Below, one piece after another: positions 7,183-15,350 of a stretch of DNA of 21,771 nucleotides. Where the stretch lies: assembly GCA_964485095.1 (NCBI GenBank), contig CAZAIB010000110.1:1-21771 (forward strand), given 5' to 3'. The translations under genes were made by a program, and so were the position numbers. The DNA comes from CAYNWT01 sp964485095. Lineage in GTDB: Bacteria > Planctomycetota > Planctomycetia > Planctomycetales > Planctomycetaceae. The notes beneath the pieces were generated by a model. It made no database searches and was not told the origin of the DNA. It worked only from the letters and a program-made list of their open reading frames with translations. Every line of letters starts with the position of its first letter. Position 1 is the stretch's first letter.

Positions 7183-7483
7183 CAGGTGGCGAACTCGCTG
7201 CCAACGACAACTGCGGAGTAGCGACGTGGAGCCGTATGCAGGCAGGGTACCACGGGTTCTCGAACCCGTCCCGCGCCGCGGCAAGAGGCAGCGGTTTCCT
7301 CCAAGATCAAGTTTGCACACCAGTTCAAGAACCGGGCTACCGCAAATTCAGAACCCCTCGGCCCCTCTGGAATTCGTTGGGATCCAAATCACTATATCTA
7401 CGACGCTGTGTTCCTTCACCGAAGTGTATGTATGATGACAATTGCTAGCCCAACCTAGGTTCCGAATCCGACAACCCCCCAGC
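7183..7483. other. Non-coding stretch with palindrome remnants
   Basis: No gene is supported here. Bases 7209-7232 (ACTGCGGAGTAGCGACGTGG) resemble the start of the palindromic element that follows hmgA at 1573. This suggests the relic copy carried the hmgA 3' flank with it. A tight palindrome ACGGGTTC-TC-GAACCCGT lies at 7252-7269; its 2-nt loop makes it a cruciform-type or dyad site rather than a terminator. The rest (7270-7483) shows nothing recognisable and must contain the promoter of the next gene. Confidence 0.5.
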
Positions 7484-8266
7484 ATGTCTGAGCCCAACGA
7501 AATCGACATTCGCCTGACAGCACTATCGCGAGATGAACTGAATATTGTCGCGAAGAAGTTGCAAGTGGCATCATATCGTAGGAAAAACAAAGAGGAGCTA
7601 ATCGCAGTCCTGAAAGACGACTATGGTGATCGCCTCGCGGGCGTACTGAATGTGACTTGGTGGGATCGACACCACAATCATGTATACGGAGGGATTACTA
7701 TCGCGTCACTGGTAATCGCATTGATGCCAATGTTCTCCGCAGCCCAACCTATGGATTGCCAAGTTCAGCTGATCAAGATCGTGCCTGACAATGCCAACGA
7801 CGTCTTTGATGCGACTGAAACTGGCAACTGGAAACTCGTAAGTGAAGACGAGCGATCAACCCTCGTTTTCAAAATCAGAAACGGAGCGCGACAGGCGGTC
7901 GGCCTTGTCAAGGGCTCTGTCATCATCGAGCGTTTCTCGAATCCCCTAAAAGACAAACCTTCAGTCGTCCAGTCAGCCTTCTGCAGATTGATGGATCATC
8001 AAGATCACCACGTAGCAACGATTGCGAAGCTAGATATCGGCGAGACGGGAACATTTCCCGTCAACACGGTAGTTGCTGCCGAATCTGAGATCGCACTTAC
8101 TTTGTGGGTCCGGGTAATCGAGAATGATCGCCCGCCAGTTTCGTTCATCCGTGTGAAGGTGCGGTTCTACGACGACGAGCAACGCTACGTAGACTCAGAA
8201 CCAGTGGACTTAGAGATTCACTCACTGACTGAGGACTTCGCAACTAAACCGTTGCCCAACTTATAG
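7484..8266 (+). CDS. Unassigned protein: SAP/Rho-N-like helical N-terminus, one TM helix, extracytoplasmic domain
   Basis: A 260-aa protein with no confident family. Start set at ATG 7484 (MSEPNEIDIRL) rather than an in-frame TTG at 7442; no strong ribosome binding site precedes either. Residues ~12-50 (LSRDELNIVAKKLQV followed by RRKNKEELIAVL) have the helix-turn-helix spacing of SAP, HeH or Rho N-terminal domains, which often bind nucleic acid. One transmembrane segment follows at ~67-85 (VYGGITIASLVIALMPMFS). The remaining ~170 residues look like a beta-rich domain with hydrophobic/polar alternation (for example GSVIIERFSNP and IALTLWVRVIE). The gene converges on the DUF1501 gene, with 44 bp between stops. 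The combination of a nucleic-acid-binding-like end and a membrane anchor is notable, but function is unknown. Confidence 0.75.
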   Translation: MSEPNEIDIRLTALSRDELNIVAKKLQVASYRRKNKEELIAVLKDDYGDRLAGVLNVTWWDRHHNHVYGGITIASLVIALMPMFSAAQPMDCQVQLIKIVPDNANDVFDATETGNWKLVSEDERSTLVFKIRNGARQAVGLVKGSVIIERFSNPLKDKPSVVQSAFCRLMDHQDHHVATIAKLDIGETGTFPVNTVVAAESEIALTLWVRVIENDRPPVSFIRVKVRFYDDEQRYVDSEPVDLEIHSLTEDFATKPLPNL

Positions 8267-8310
8267 CATCCGCCGTTACTGTCGACTGCCACAGGTATGG
8301 ACTGCGCGCT

Positions 8311-9822
8311 TCACCCTATCAAGTCCTTCACCACGTGCCCGTGCACATCAGTCAGCCGGAAATCGCGACCCTGATACCGATACGTTAGCTTGTGGTGATC
8401 AATTCCCAGTTGGTGCAGGATCGTCGCGTTCAAGTCATGGATGTGCATGGTTCCCGGAGTTCGTGAACCCTCCTTGTCTGGTTGAGGATCCATCGGAGTG
8501 CCGTCGGGGTGGGCGATGTTGTAGCCGTAGTCGTCGGTTTGACCATAGGTGATGCCCGGCTTGATGCCGCCGCCGGCCATCCAGGTTGTGAAACAGCGTG
8601 GGTGATGATCGCGGCCGTAGTTTTGTTTTGTCAAACCGCCCTGACAGTAGGCAGTGCGGCCGAACTCGCCGCCCCAAACGACCAGCGTGTCATCCAGCAT
8701 GCCGCGGCGGCGCAGGTCGGCGATTAAAGCGGCGCTGCCCTGGTCGATGTCTTTACACTGCGATTCGTGTTCGCGGGGCAGACCGCCGTGAGCGTCCCAG
8801 CCTCGGTGGAAGATCTGAATGTTGCGAACACCACGTTCGGCCAGGCGTCGGGCGTTCAAACAACATGCGGCAAAGGTGCCCGGAGTCTTCGCATCTTCGC
8901 CGTACAGATCGAAGGTATCTTTGGTTTCGCCGGACAGATCCATTAGCTCGGGAACCGAGGCCTGCATGCGATACGCCATCTCGTGCTGACGAATTCGAGC
9001 CAGCACTTCGGGATCGGCGAAGCGTTCGTACTGAGCCTGATTCAGTGCGGACAGCGTGTCGAGTTGAGCGCGCCGGTCGGATCGCGAGACGCCTTTGGGG
9101 TTGCTGAGGTACAGAACCGGATCGCCCTGGCTGCGCATCAACACGCCCGCGTGATCGGCCGACAGGAACCCGTTGCCCCACAGTCGGTTGAACAAACTCT
9201 GTTCCGGATACTTCGTCCTCGCGTGCATGACGACGTAGTGCGGTAGGTTTTCGTTCATGCTGCCAAGGCCGTAGCTCAGCCACGCTCCGAGGCTTGGGCG
9301 ACCGGGAATCTGACTGCCGGTTTGGATGTACGTGATGGCCGGGTCGTGGTTGATGGCTTCCGTGTATGTCGAATGAACCACACACAATTCGTGAGCCACC
9401 TTCTGCGTGTGCGGCAGCAGTTCAGAAATCCAAACGCCGCGGTCGTTGTTGTCGCACTTGGTGAACTTGTACTTGCTGGGACAAACCGGCAGGCCGCTCT
9501 TTTGGTTCGCCGTCATCCCCGTGATGCGTTGCCCGGATCGAACGTGGTCGGGCAACTGCTTGTTGAACATCTCCCGCATCTTTGGCTTGTAGTCCCACAA
9601 GTCCAGATGACTCGGTCCGCCTGACATGAACAGATAGATGACTCGCTTCGCCTTCGGTGCGTGGTGAAGTCCGCCATGAGTGGCTTCCTTTGGAACCATG
9701 CTCGCGTTCGACATGCCTGGTGCGAGCAGCTGAGCCATCGCCGCCGTGCCCAGACCCAGAGCAGTCTTTCCGAACAGTTGCCGGCGAGTTGTGTTGAGTT
9801 CGAATTCGCGTTGTTGGTTCAT
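8311..9822 (-). CDS. DUF1501 family protein, Tat-exported
   Basis: A 503-aa protein of the DUF1501 (sulfatase-like/alkaline-phosphatase-fold) family that is greatly expanded in Planctomycetota; its biochemical activity is not established. Start set at ATG 9822, preceded by AGAAGG with 4-nt spacing; earlier in-frame starts exist but lack this site. The N-terminus carries a twin-arginine signal (TTRRQLFGKTALGLGTAA, Arg13-Arg14), so folded export is expected. The SGGPSHLDLWDYKP block and the later VVWGGEFGRT and DHHPRCFTTWMAGGG blocks are family hallmarks. It lies 77 bp downstream of the DUF1549/DUF1553 gene on the same strand, the usual pairing, and they probably act together in the cell envelope. 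Confidence 0.93.
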   Translation of the reverse strand: MNQQREFELNTTRRQLFGKTALGLGTAAMAQLLAPGMSNASMVPKEATHGGLHHAPKAKRVIYLFMSGGPSHLDLWDYKPKMREMFNKQLPDHVRSGQRITGMTANQKSGLPVCPSKYKFTKCDNNDRGVWISELLPHTQKVAHELCVVHSTYTEAINHDPAITYIQTGSQIPGRPSLGAWLSYGLGSMNENLPHYVVMHARTKYPEQSLFNRLWGNGFLSADHAGVLMRSQGDPVLYLSNPKGVSRSDRRAQLDTLSALNQAQYERFADPEVLARIRQHEMAYRMQASVPELMDLSGETKDTFDLYGEDAKTPGTFAACCLNARRLAERGVRNIQIFHRGWDAHGGLPREHESQCKDIDQGSAALIADLRRRGMLDDTLVVWGGEFGRTAYCQGGLTKQNYGRDHHPRCFTTWMAGGGIKPGITYGQTDDYGYNIAHPDGTPMDPQPDKEGSRTPGTMHIHDLNATILHQLGIDHHKLTYRYQGRDFRLTDVHGHVVKDLIG

Positions 9823-9899
9823 GGTGCCTTCTATTGTACTCATACCCGTACTCGCTCCTGTGTGGCGGAGCATTGCGTGTCGCCAATCGAACTTGGTGG

Positions 9900-12293
9900 T
9901 TAGTACATGAGGATTGCAGCATCGCTGGCCAGGATGGTCGCACAGACTTGAGTGAACGCCGCGAGTTCTGCTTCGTCCAGTGTGTCTTCTCGCGGCGCTT
10001 CGCCCAGAGACAAAAGATCGCGGGCGTCTTGTGGGTTGCTCACGTAGCGTCTGCCCATTTGATTGTGCAGGTTGATGCACGCTGTTCGTTCTGCGGGCGT
10101 TGGCTTTCGTGATGTCAGTAGTTCAAAGGCGAAGTCGATTCGTTCGCCCAGTTCCTGTCGTTCCAGCATCAAACGCTCAGCGAATTTGCGAGCCATCTCA
10201 ATGCGTTGCGTCTCGTTTAGTAGCCCCAGTGATTGCACGGACGTGTTCGTGCGAGAACGGCGGACACAACTGCTCTCGCGATCCGGCGCGTCGAAGAGTG
10301 TCATCATGGGATGCGGACTGGTGCGTTTCCAATAGACGTACAGACTTCGACGATAGAGCAGGGCGCCTTTGTCCTGCTGATACTGTTTCGTGTTGCTAGC
10401 CGGATGGGCGAGTGCCTTCCACATGCCGACTGGTTGATACGGCTTCACGCCTTCGCCACCCATGTGCGGGTCCAGCAAGCCGCTTGACCAGAGGCCGAGA
10501 TCGCGAAGCACTTCGGCGTCCAGTCGATAGCTTGGTCCGCGACCGAATAGCTGGTTCTCCGGATCATCCCTGGTGAACGCGGAACTCTGCCGGAACGTTC
10601 GGCTGCTGACCATGAGCCGTAGCATTGTCTTGAGACTCCACCGCTGATCCTGCAGTTCCACCGCCAGCCAATCCAACAGCTCCGGATACAGCGGCTGTTG
10701 TCCCTGAAGGCCAAAGTCTTCCGGGGTCCGCACCAGGCCGTCACCAAACACGCGCTGCCAGATGCGGTTCACAAGAACTCGAGAAACCAGCGGGTGCTCG
10801 CGCGAGCTGAGCCAACGTGCCAGGCCAAGTCGATTGCGTGGCGCGTCGGCGGGCAGGGCGCCCATGACCTGCAGCACGCCTGGCCTCAACGGATCGCCCT
10901 TCGGCTGGTCATACTCGCCGCGATTTAAGACACGTGTTTCGCGCGGCTTGGCAAGGTCTTTGGCGACGAGTGTTGTCGTAAGGCTGGCGGCGATTTCCCT
11001 CTGCAGCTTCGTTGCTGCAGCGAATACGGAGAGCTTTGCGAACGGACCTTTCGGGTCGGCAAGCTGACGGAGTGCGGCGAACGAATCACCGGGTAGTCCC
11101 TGTTTCACACCCGCTGACTTCGCATTCGCGCGGGCGTCGGCGACCAGTTGTTCGACCCTGGCTTTGGTTGCCGGAAATGTGTCCCACTGAGCTGGATCTT
11201 TGGGAACACGAACGGTCGGTCCGTACTCGTACGCGTTGCGATCCATTGATGGCTCGGCGGTCGAATTAAAGAACGCCAGCAACTGGTAGTATTCCGTCTG
11301 CGAAATCGGATCGTACTTGTGCGTGTGACAACGAGCACACGTGAGCGACATGCCGAGGAATACTGTCCCCAACGTTTCCACTCGGTCAAAGTTATTCTTC
11401 ATCTGGAACTCGGCGGGTATGGCTCCGCCTTCGCCGGTCGTTGGGTTCAAACGCACGTAGCCGGTTGCCACGAGGTCATCGAACCCGGGTTCCGGCAACA
11501 AGTCGCCCGCCAACTGCTTGAGGATGAAATCGTCCAGCGGCAAATCACGATTGAATGCACGAACCACCCAGTCACGGTAGGGGTAGATGCCGCGCTTGTT
11601 GTCCAGATGCAAACCATGCGTGTCGCCGTAACGAACCGCATCCAACCAGTACCGCGCCTGGTGTTCGCCAAACCGCGGGCTCGCCAGCAACTCTGTCACC
11701 AATTGTTGATAGGCGTCTTCACCATCGCCGGCGAGGAACCGTTTTAACTGATCCGGCTCCGGCGGCAGTCCCGTCAGCACCAGCGCTACACGCCGCGCCA
11801 ACGTCGCCCGTTCAGCTTCTGGAGCGAATGTCGTTTTGTTTGCCTGAAGCTTCTCCCTAATGAAGGCATCGATTGGGTTCCCGGACGAACTGGGCCGAGC
11901 TTTCTGCGGAACAACAAAAGCCCAGTGCTTCGTGTACTTGCCGCCTTGCCTGATCCATCTTGAGAGGATGTCGCGTTCTGATTCAGTAAGCTGCTTCTCG
12001 GCGTCGACGGGTGGCATTGGATCGTCGGCCGAATGGATCCGTTCCAGCAGACGACTGTTCTCCAGAGCCTGTGCATCGATGGCGCGATAGCCACCACGAT
12101 CGGCCGTCGCGCCGGCGAAGGAATCCAGTCTTAGTTCGTCACCTTCAGCGTCAGGCCCGTGACAAACGAAGCACTTGTTCGAAAGAACCGGCAGCACTTC
12201 CCGAGCGAAATCGACATCCTGTCCCGATGCAACGAGCCCGGACAACAGACACGCAAGAAGCAGTACGAACGAACGCAAACCAAGCATATTCAT
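9900..12293 (-). CDS. Planctomycete cytochrome c, DUF1549 and DUF1553 domain protein (PSD1 family)
   Basis: A 797-aa exported protein. Start set at ATG 12293, which gives a signal peptide (LGLRSFVLLLACLLSGLVASG); upstream in-frame codons read arginine-rich sequence and pass through the intergenic hairpin. The domain order is a PSCyt1-type haem site CFVCH (Cys41-His45) with GPDAEGDELRLDSF, then DUF1549 (PSCyt2) including ARYWLDAVRYGDTHG and a second CxxCH, CARCHTHKYDP, and then DUF1553 (LSSREHPLVSRVLVNRIWQR to the C-terminus). All domains appear complete. The length is at the shorter end for the family. It is followed 77 bp later by its usual partner, a DUF1501 protein. Function is unproven; the haem motifs suggest electron transfer or oxidation outside the cytoplasm. 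Confidence 0.94.
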   Translation of the reverse strand: MNMLGLRSFVLLLACLLSGLVASGQDVDFAREVLPVLSNKCFVCHGPDAEGDELRLDSFAGATADRGGYRAIDAQALENSRLLERIHSADDPMPPVDAEKQLTESERDILSRWIRQGGKYTKHWAFVVPQKARPSSSGNPIDAFIREKLQANKTTFAPEAERATLARRVALVLTGLPPEPDQLKRFLAGDGEDAYQQLVTELLASPRFGEHQARYWLDAVRYGDTHGLHLDNKRGIYPYRDWVVRAFNRDLPLDDFILKQLAGDLLPEPGFDDLVATGYVRLNPTTGEGGAIPAEFQMKNNFDRVETLGTVFLGMSLTCARCHTHKYDPISQTEYYQLLAFFNSTAEPSMDRNAYEYGPTVRVPKDPAQWDTFPATKARVEQLVADARANAKSAGVKQGLPGDSFAALRQLADPKGPFAKLSVFAAATKLQREIAASLTTTLVAKDLAKPRETRVLNRGEYDQPKGDPLRPGVLQVMGALPADAPRNRLGLARWLSSREHPLVSRVLVNRIWQRVFGDGLVRTPEDFGLQGQQPLYPELLDWLAVELQDQRWSLKTMLRLMVSSRTFRQSSAFTRDDPENQLFGRGPSYRLDAEVLRDLGLWSSGLLDPHMGGEGVKPYQPVGMWKALAHPASNTKQYQQDKGALLYRRSLYVYWKRTSPHPMMTLFDAPDRESSCVRRSRTNTSVQSLGLLNETQRIEMARKFAERLMLERQELGERIDFAFELLTSRKPTPAERTACINLHNQMGRRYVSNPQDARDLLSLGEAPREDTLDEAELAAFTQVCATILASDAAILMY

Positions 12294-12428
12294 AAGCCCG
12301 ATCTTAACCACCCGACGGACCGAGGAAAAACCGACTTCCAATCTTCGCCGACCGCGGCCGCGCGATTCGAGGAACTCAAGCGCCGGCCCTTTCAGATTTG
12401 CCGTCAAACCGATGAAGAAGCAGCCGCA

Positions 12429-12464
12429 GAAGAAGAAAGACCGCACCAACGATCGTCGGTGCGG
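12429..12464 (-). terminator. Intrinsic terminator after the DUF1080 gene
   Basis: The minus strand reads CCGCACCGACGATCGTTGGTGCGG (12464 to 12441), which folds into a long hairpin with one G·U pair. It is followed directly by TCTTTCTTCTTC (12440-12429). On the plus strand the same hairpin has an A-C mismatch and a poorer T-tract, so it is best read as the terminator of the minus-strand DUF1080 gene that stops at 12495. It separates that gene from the DUF1549/DUF1553 gene. Confidence 0.75.
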
Positions 12465-12494
12465 CCTTTGATTTAGAACCAAGCCCTCTGAGAC

Positions 12495-13499
12495 TTACTC
12501 AGCAGCATCCTTTTTCGCAGCGTCTTTCTTCGCTGGTGTGTCAGGCAGAACCTTCAAGCGAATGTTTCTGAATTGGACCTTCATCGCTGGTCCCTTATGA
12601 ACCTGGAACGCCAGGATCCCATCTTTGCGGCGCATCTTCTCGTCGTTGTCTGTGCAGTCGCAGGTGACAACGCCGTTAATCTTGTGAATGAACCGGAAGC
12701 CCTTGGCTGAGATGTGGTAGTCGTTCCAGTCTTCATTCTTGATCTTCGCCTGAATCTCTGCTGAATTTCCAACCGAGCCAACCACCTTCTTTTCAAACTT
12801 GTCGCCCTTCCGGACAAGTTCAGTCTTCTCACCACGCAGTGCTAAAGGCCCCCGAAACTGCTCACCGTACAGAATTCCGGAATACGTCTTGCCAGCTTCA
12901 AAATCTGCCTGGTACCCGCCAACCTTCCACTTGGTCTCTGGCATTTCGAAGCTGCGATATTGGACTCCGGAGTTGCCTTTGATGATCTTGTACTGGAACG
13001 TCATCTCAAAGTTGGCAACTTTGCCCTTACGCCAAATGATAAACGTGTTCGCCGGGATTGGGTTCTCATCCGAGGTCGTTCCCGTGATCGCTTTATCTTC
13101 GACGGTCCAGAGCTTCGTGTTTCCATCCCAGCCATCAAGCGTCTTGCCATCAAAGATAGAAACAAACCCATCGGGCATCATGCCCGCGTTCAGCAGGTCG
13201 CCATAGCTTTTACCTTCAATCGGACTCTTTTGCTCAGCAAGTTTGTCAAACGCGGCCGCGATCGCGTCTTTGTCCTTCTCTTTCTTCGCCACCAATTTTG
13301 CCAGGTCTTTGCCAAACTCGTTGCGAACCTTCTTCGATCGCGCCGGGTGGCACATCGCACACGTCACCTTTTCGGCCGCAACGACCTTCGGATACTTCGC
13401 CTTGAACGCATCCATGTACTGCTTGCGAGCAAACGCAGGCTGGACGTGACCAAGCATGACAACGGAAACAAAAAGAACGATCGCGCGATGGCGTGACAT
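12495..13499 (-). CDS. Exported protein with cytochrome-like N-terminus fused to DUF1080 (3-keto-disaccharide hydrolase-type) domain
   Basis: A 334-aa protein with a signal peptide (AIVLFVSVVMLGHVQPAFA). The ATG at 13499 follows GGAG with 6-nt spacing. Residues ~25-100 carry a single CAMCH motif (Cys47-His51) in a lysine-rich helical context, suggesting one c-type haem. From residue ~110 the DUF1080 concanavalin-like fold begins (GFVSIFDGKTLDGW) and continues with NSGVQYRS, GGYQAD, WNDYHI and KVQFRNIRLK, all typical. The end is a short Ala/Lys-rich tail (PAKKDAAKKDAAE). Some DUF1080 members hydrolyse 3-keto-glycosides; the haem motif on the same chain could couple oxidation and hydrolysis, which is inference. 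It is 94 bp downstream of the DUF4286-like gene and ends at its own terminator. Confidence 0.9.
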   Translation of the reverse strand: MSRHRAIVLFVSVVMLGHVQPAFARKQYMDAFKAKYPKVVAAEKVTCAMCHPARSKKVRNEFGKDLAKLVAKKEKDKDAIAAAFDKLAEQKSPIEGKSYGDLLNAGMMPDGFVSIFDGKTLDGWDGNTKLWTVEDKAITGTTSDENPIPANTFIIWRKGKVANFEMTFQYKIIKGNSGVQYRSFEMPETKWKVGGYQADFEAGKTYSGILYGEQFRGPLALRGEKTELVRKGDKFEKKVVGSVGNSAEIQAKIKNEDWNDYHISAKGFRFIHKINGVVTCDCTDNDEKMRRKDGILAFQVHKGPAMKVQFRNIRLKVLPDTPAKKDAAKKDAAE

Positions 13500-13593
13500 G
13501 GCTAACTCCTGATAGTTGATTCAGCTTCAGAATACAGACTGGCCGCGTCAGAGCCAACAATCACGACAGATCCGCCGGCCCACCCGGCGTAAG

Positions 13594-13950
13594 TCATTCG
13601 CTGGCGGAACCGGACCGCGCGTCGAGCAGTTCCCCGACCGAACGTCGATAGCTCAGACCGAGCTCCAACGGAAACCGCGACAGCCCTTCGTCTCGAAGCA
13701 CTGGTGCATGATCTCTTTCGTAAACATCGAACGCCTCGCGCGATGGAAACCGGTAGCGGACTTCGTAGGTCAACTGATCACCGTCCATACGCAGCAGCTC
13801 AGCACTGTTCGCGCCGGCCGCCATGACATCCTGCAGATGTTCTTCTCGAAGCCAGCCGACCCAATCATCCGCGACGGAGGGATCGCCCGTGAACACACAT
13901 TGGACGGTGTAGAGAATGAGGGACTGGCCATCGTGGTCGTTACTGCTCAT
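13594..13950 (-). CDS. Small DUF4286-like protein
   Basis: A 118-aa cytosolic protein with no signal peptide or membrane segment. Start set at ATG 13950 (MSSNDHDGQSL), since the longer form needs a TTG. The pattern LILYTVQCVFTGDPSVADDW, WLREEHLQDVMAAGAN, then YEVRYRFPSREAFDVYERDH and a final RDEGLSRFP matches the ferredoxin-like DUF4286 family, in which a short beta strand, a W-x-x-W-L..EH helix and an alternating strand recur. The family's activity is unknown. It sits between the lactonase gene (84-bp gap) and the DUF1080 gene (94-bp gap) on the same strand, so the three may be co-transcribed. Confidence 0.78.
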   Translation of the reverse strand: MSSNDHDGQSLILYTVQCVFTGDPSVADDWVGWLREEHLQDVMAAGANSAELLRMDGDQLTYEVRYRFPSREAFDVYERDHAPVLRDEGLSRFPLELGLSYRRSVGELLDARSGSASE

Positions 13951-14034
13951 GGTTCTCTGCTTCGCTGTCAAACATCAGTGGCAATAACGCCAACACCAAC
14001 AAGCCGGCTGGGCACCAGTTGCCGAAGTGGAAGT

Positions 14035-15156
14035 CTACTTCCCGAACGCAACGCAAATCGGACTGGGAACAAACGCAACCCCGCGACGGTACTCCAGTTC
14101 GCCCGTCTCCTGATCAATCGCGAATACCGACAACGTGTTGGAATCGCGACCGGCAGCCAGTAGCCACTTGCCAGTCGGATCGATATTAAAATTCCGCGGC
14201 CAGCCGCCGCGAATGGGTTCTACTTCCAGCAAGGTCAATGCGCCGGTCGATTCATCAACCCGGAACACGCTAATCGAATCGTTGCCTCTGTTTGATGAGT
14301 ACACAAAGCGGCCGCTCTTGTGCACGCGAATCTCAGCCGCACTATTGAAGCTCTCTTTCGCCTTCACCGCTTCCGACAAAGTGCGAACCGTCGTCAGGGG
14401 CGTCATGGTGCCGCCGGCATCCGTATCCCAGGCAAACGTGGTAACGCTGAGTGCCAGTTCGTTGAGGACGAACACAAACTTACCGCCAGGATGAAACTTC
14501 ATGTGCCGCGGCCCACCGCCCGGCGGGCACTTGCCGACGCCGTGACTGATCAACGTGCCGTCAGCGTGATTGATCTTGTAAATCACGACCGCGTCCAGAC
14601 CCAAATCCGGAACCAACGCAAACTTGTTGTCTGGATCGTAACCCGTCCAGTGCGGGTGCGGGCTGTTTTGTCGGTTCCCAACAACCTTCGAACCGCCTTC
14701 GTGTTCGATCAATTGCGAACGGGCCCCAATGGAACCATCGTCCGAGACCGGGAACACAGCGACCGACCCACCGCCATACTGCGCGCTCATCAGAAACTTG
14801 CCTGTGGGGTTCATCGACAAGTGCGGCGCTCCACCATCTCCAATCGGCTGTGAGTTAATCAGCTTGAGTTTGGAACCATCAATGGAATACGCAACAGCGA
14901 CGGGCTCACCCTTCGCACCGGTGGCGTAAAGAAACTTGCCATCTGGCGACAACGTCACCCAACCGGGACTCGACATCTCAGCCGCGAGTTCTGACTTGGA
15001 GAGCTTGCCGGTCTCTGTATTGAGGGTCAGTCGATAGATGCCCTTGCTCAATCCATTCCGGGGCGTCGTGGTTCCAACCCAGACGTTGACGTCCTGAGCG
15101 AACCCGGCAGACGCCAGGCAAAACAACACTACTGAAATGCGGCACAGCAATATCAT
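14035..15156 (-). CDS. Lactonase family beta-propeller protein, exported
   Basis: A 373-aa protein of the Pgl/YbhE-type lactonase family (seven-bladed beta-propeller; the characterised E. coli member hydrolyses 6-phosphogluconolactone). Repeated blade motifs are visible: LSPDGKFLYATGAKGEPVA, MNPTGKFLMSAQYGGGSVAV, HPGGKFVFVLNELA, HKSGRFVYSSNRGNDSISV and IDPTGKWLLAAGRDSNTLSV. The GGGPRHMKFHPGG block is typical of the family. Unlike the cytosolic enzyme it starts with a signal peptide (MILLCRISVVLFCLASAGFA), so it probably acts on lactones outside the cytoplasm. The ATG at 15156 has only a weak upstream GGAATC. It is first of three closely spaced minus-strand genes. Confidence 0.9.
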   Translation of the reverse strand: MILLCRISVVLFCLASAGFAQDVNVWVGTTTPRNGLSKGIYRLTLNTETGKLSKSELAAEMSSPGWVTLSPDGKFLYATGAKGEPVAVAYSIDGSKLKLINSQPIGDGGAPHLSMNPTGKFLMSAQYGGGSVAVFPVSDDGSIGARSQLIEHEGGSKVVGNRQNSPHPHWTGYDPDNKFALVPDLGLDAVVIYKINHADGTLISHGVGKCPPGGGPRHMKFHPGGKFVFVLNELALSVTTFAWDTDAGGTMTPLTTVRTLSEAVKAKESFNSAAEIRVHKSGRFVYSSNRGNDSISVFRVDESTGALTLLEVEPIRGGWPRNFNIDPTGKWLLAAGRDSNTLSVFAIDQETGELEYRRGVAFVPSPICVAFGK

Positions 15157-15280
15157 CGATTAGATTCCCAGACACCAAAATTGGACGCGAGTATTAGCGC
15201 CATCACTTCCATCGCGCAACGATACGTCAGCGTATCGGATACCAGCGAGAGAAAACCAGCGTGCACCGCGAAAGGGTCGA

Positions 15281-15334
15281 GAGTCTTTTCGGCGGGCGAC
15301 CCACGGAACAGAATACGGGGTCCGAAAAAGACTC
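15281..15334. repeat. Long inverted repeat in the 194-bp gap after the GT-C gene
   Basis: GAGTCTTTTCGG (15281-15292) pairs with CCGAAAAAGACTC (15322-15334) with a single bulged A. A smaller hairpin GATACG-TCAG-CGTATC lies at 15221-15236. On the minus strand these follow the stop of the GT-C gene at 15351, so they may end that operon, although no clear T-tract follows. The lactonase promoter must also lie in this gap. Confidence 0.4.
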
Positions 15335-15350
15335 CCGACTCTATATCCAA

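Noticed and set aside
7245..7275. tRNA-like GGGTTCTCGAACCC segment
   Set aside because: No acceptor, D or anticodon arms around it; it is a simple palindrome.
8753..9385. Minus-strand frame of 210 codons overlapping the DUF1501 gene in another phase
   Set aside because: Out-of-phase reading of a firm DUF1501 gene; Arg/Ser-rich shadow sequence.
8311..10080. Longer DUF1501 form beginning at 10080
   Set aside because: The extra N-terminal 86 codons overlap the upstream DUF1553 gene end, read as Arg-rich sequence, and would bury the twin-arginine signal; ATG 9822 has a clear ribosome binding site.
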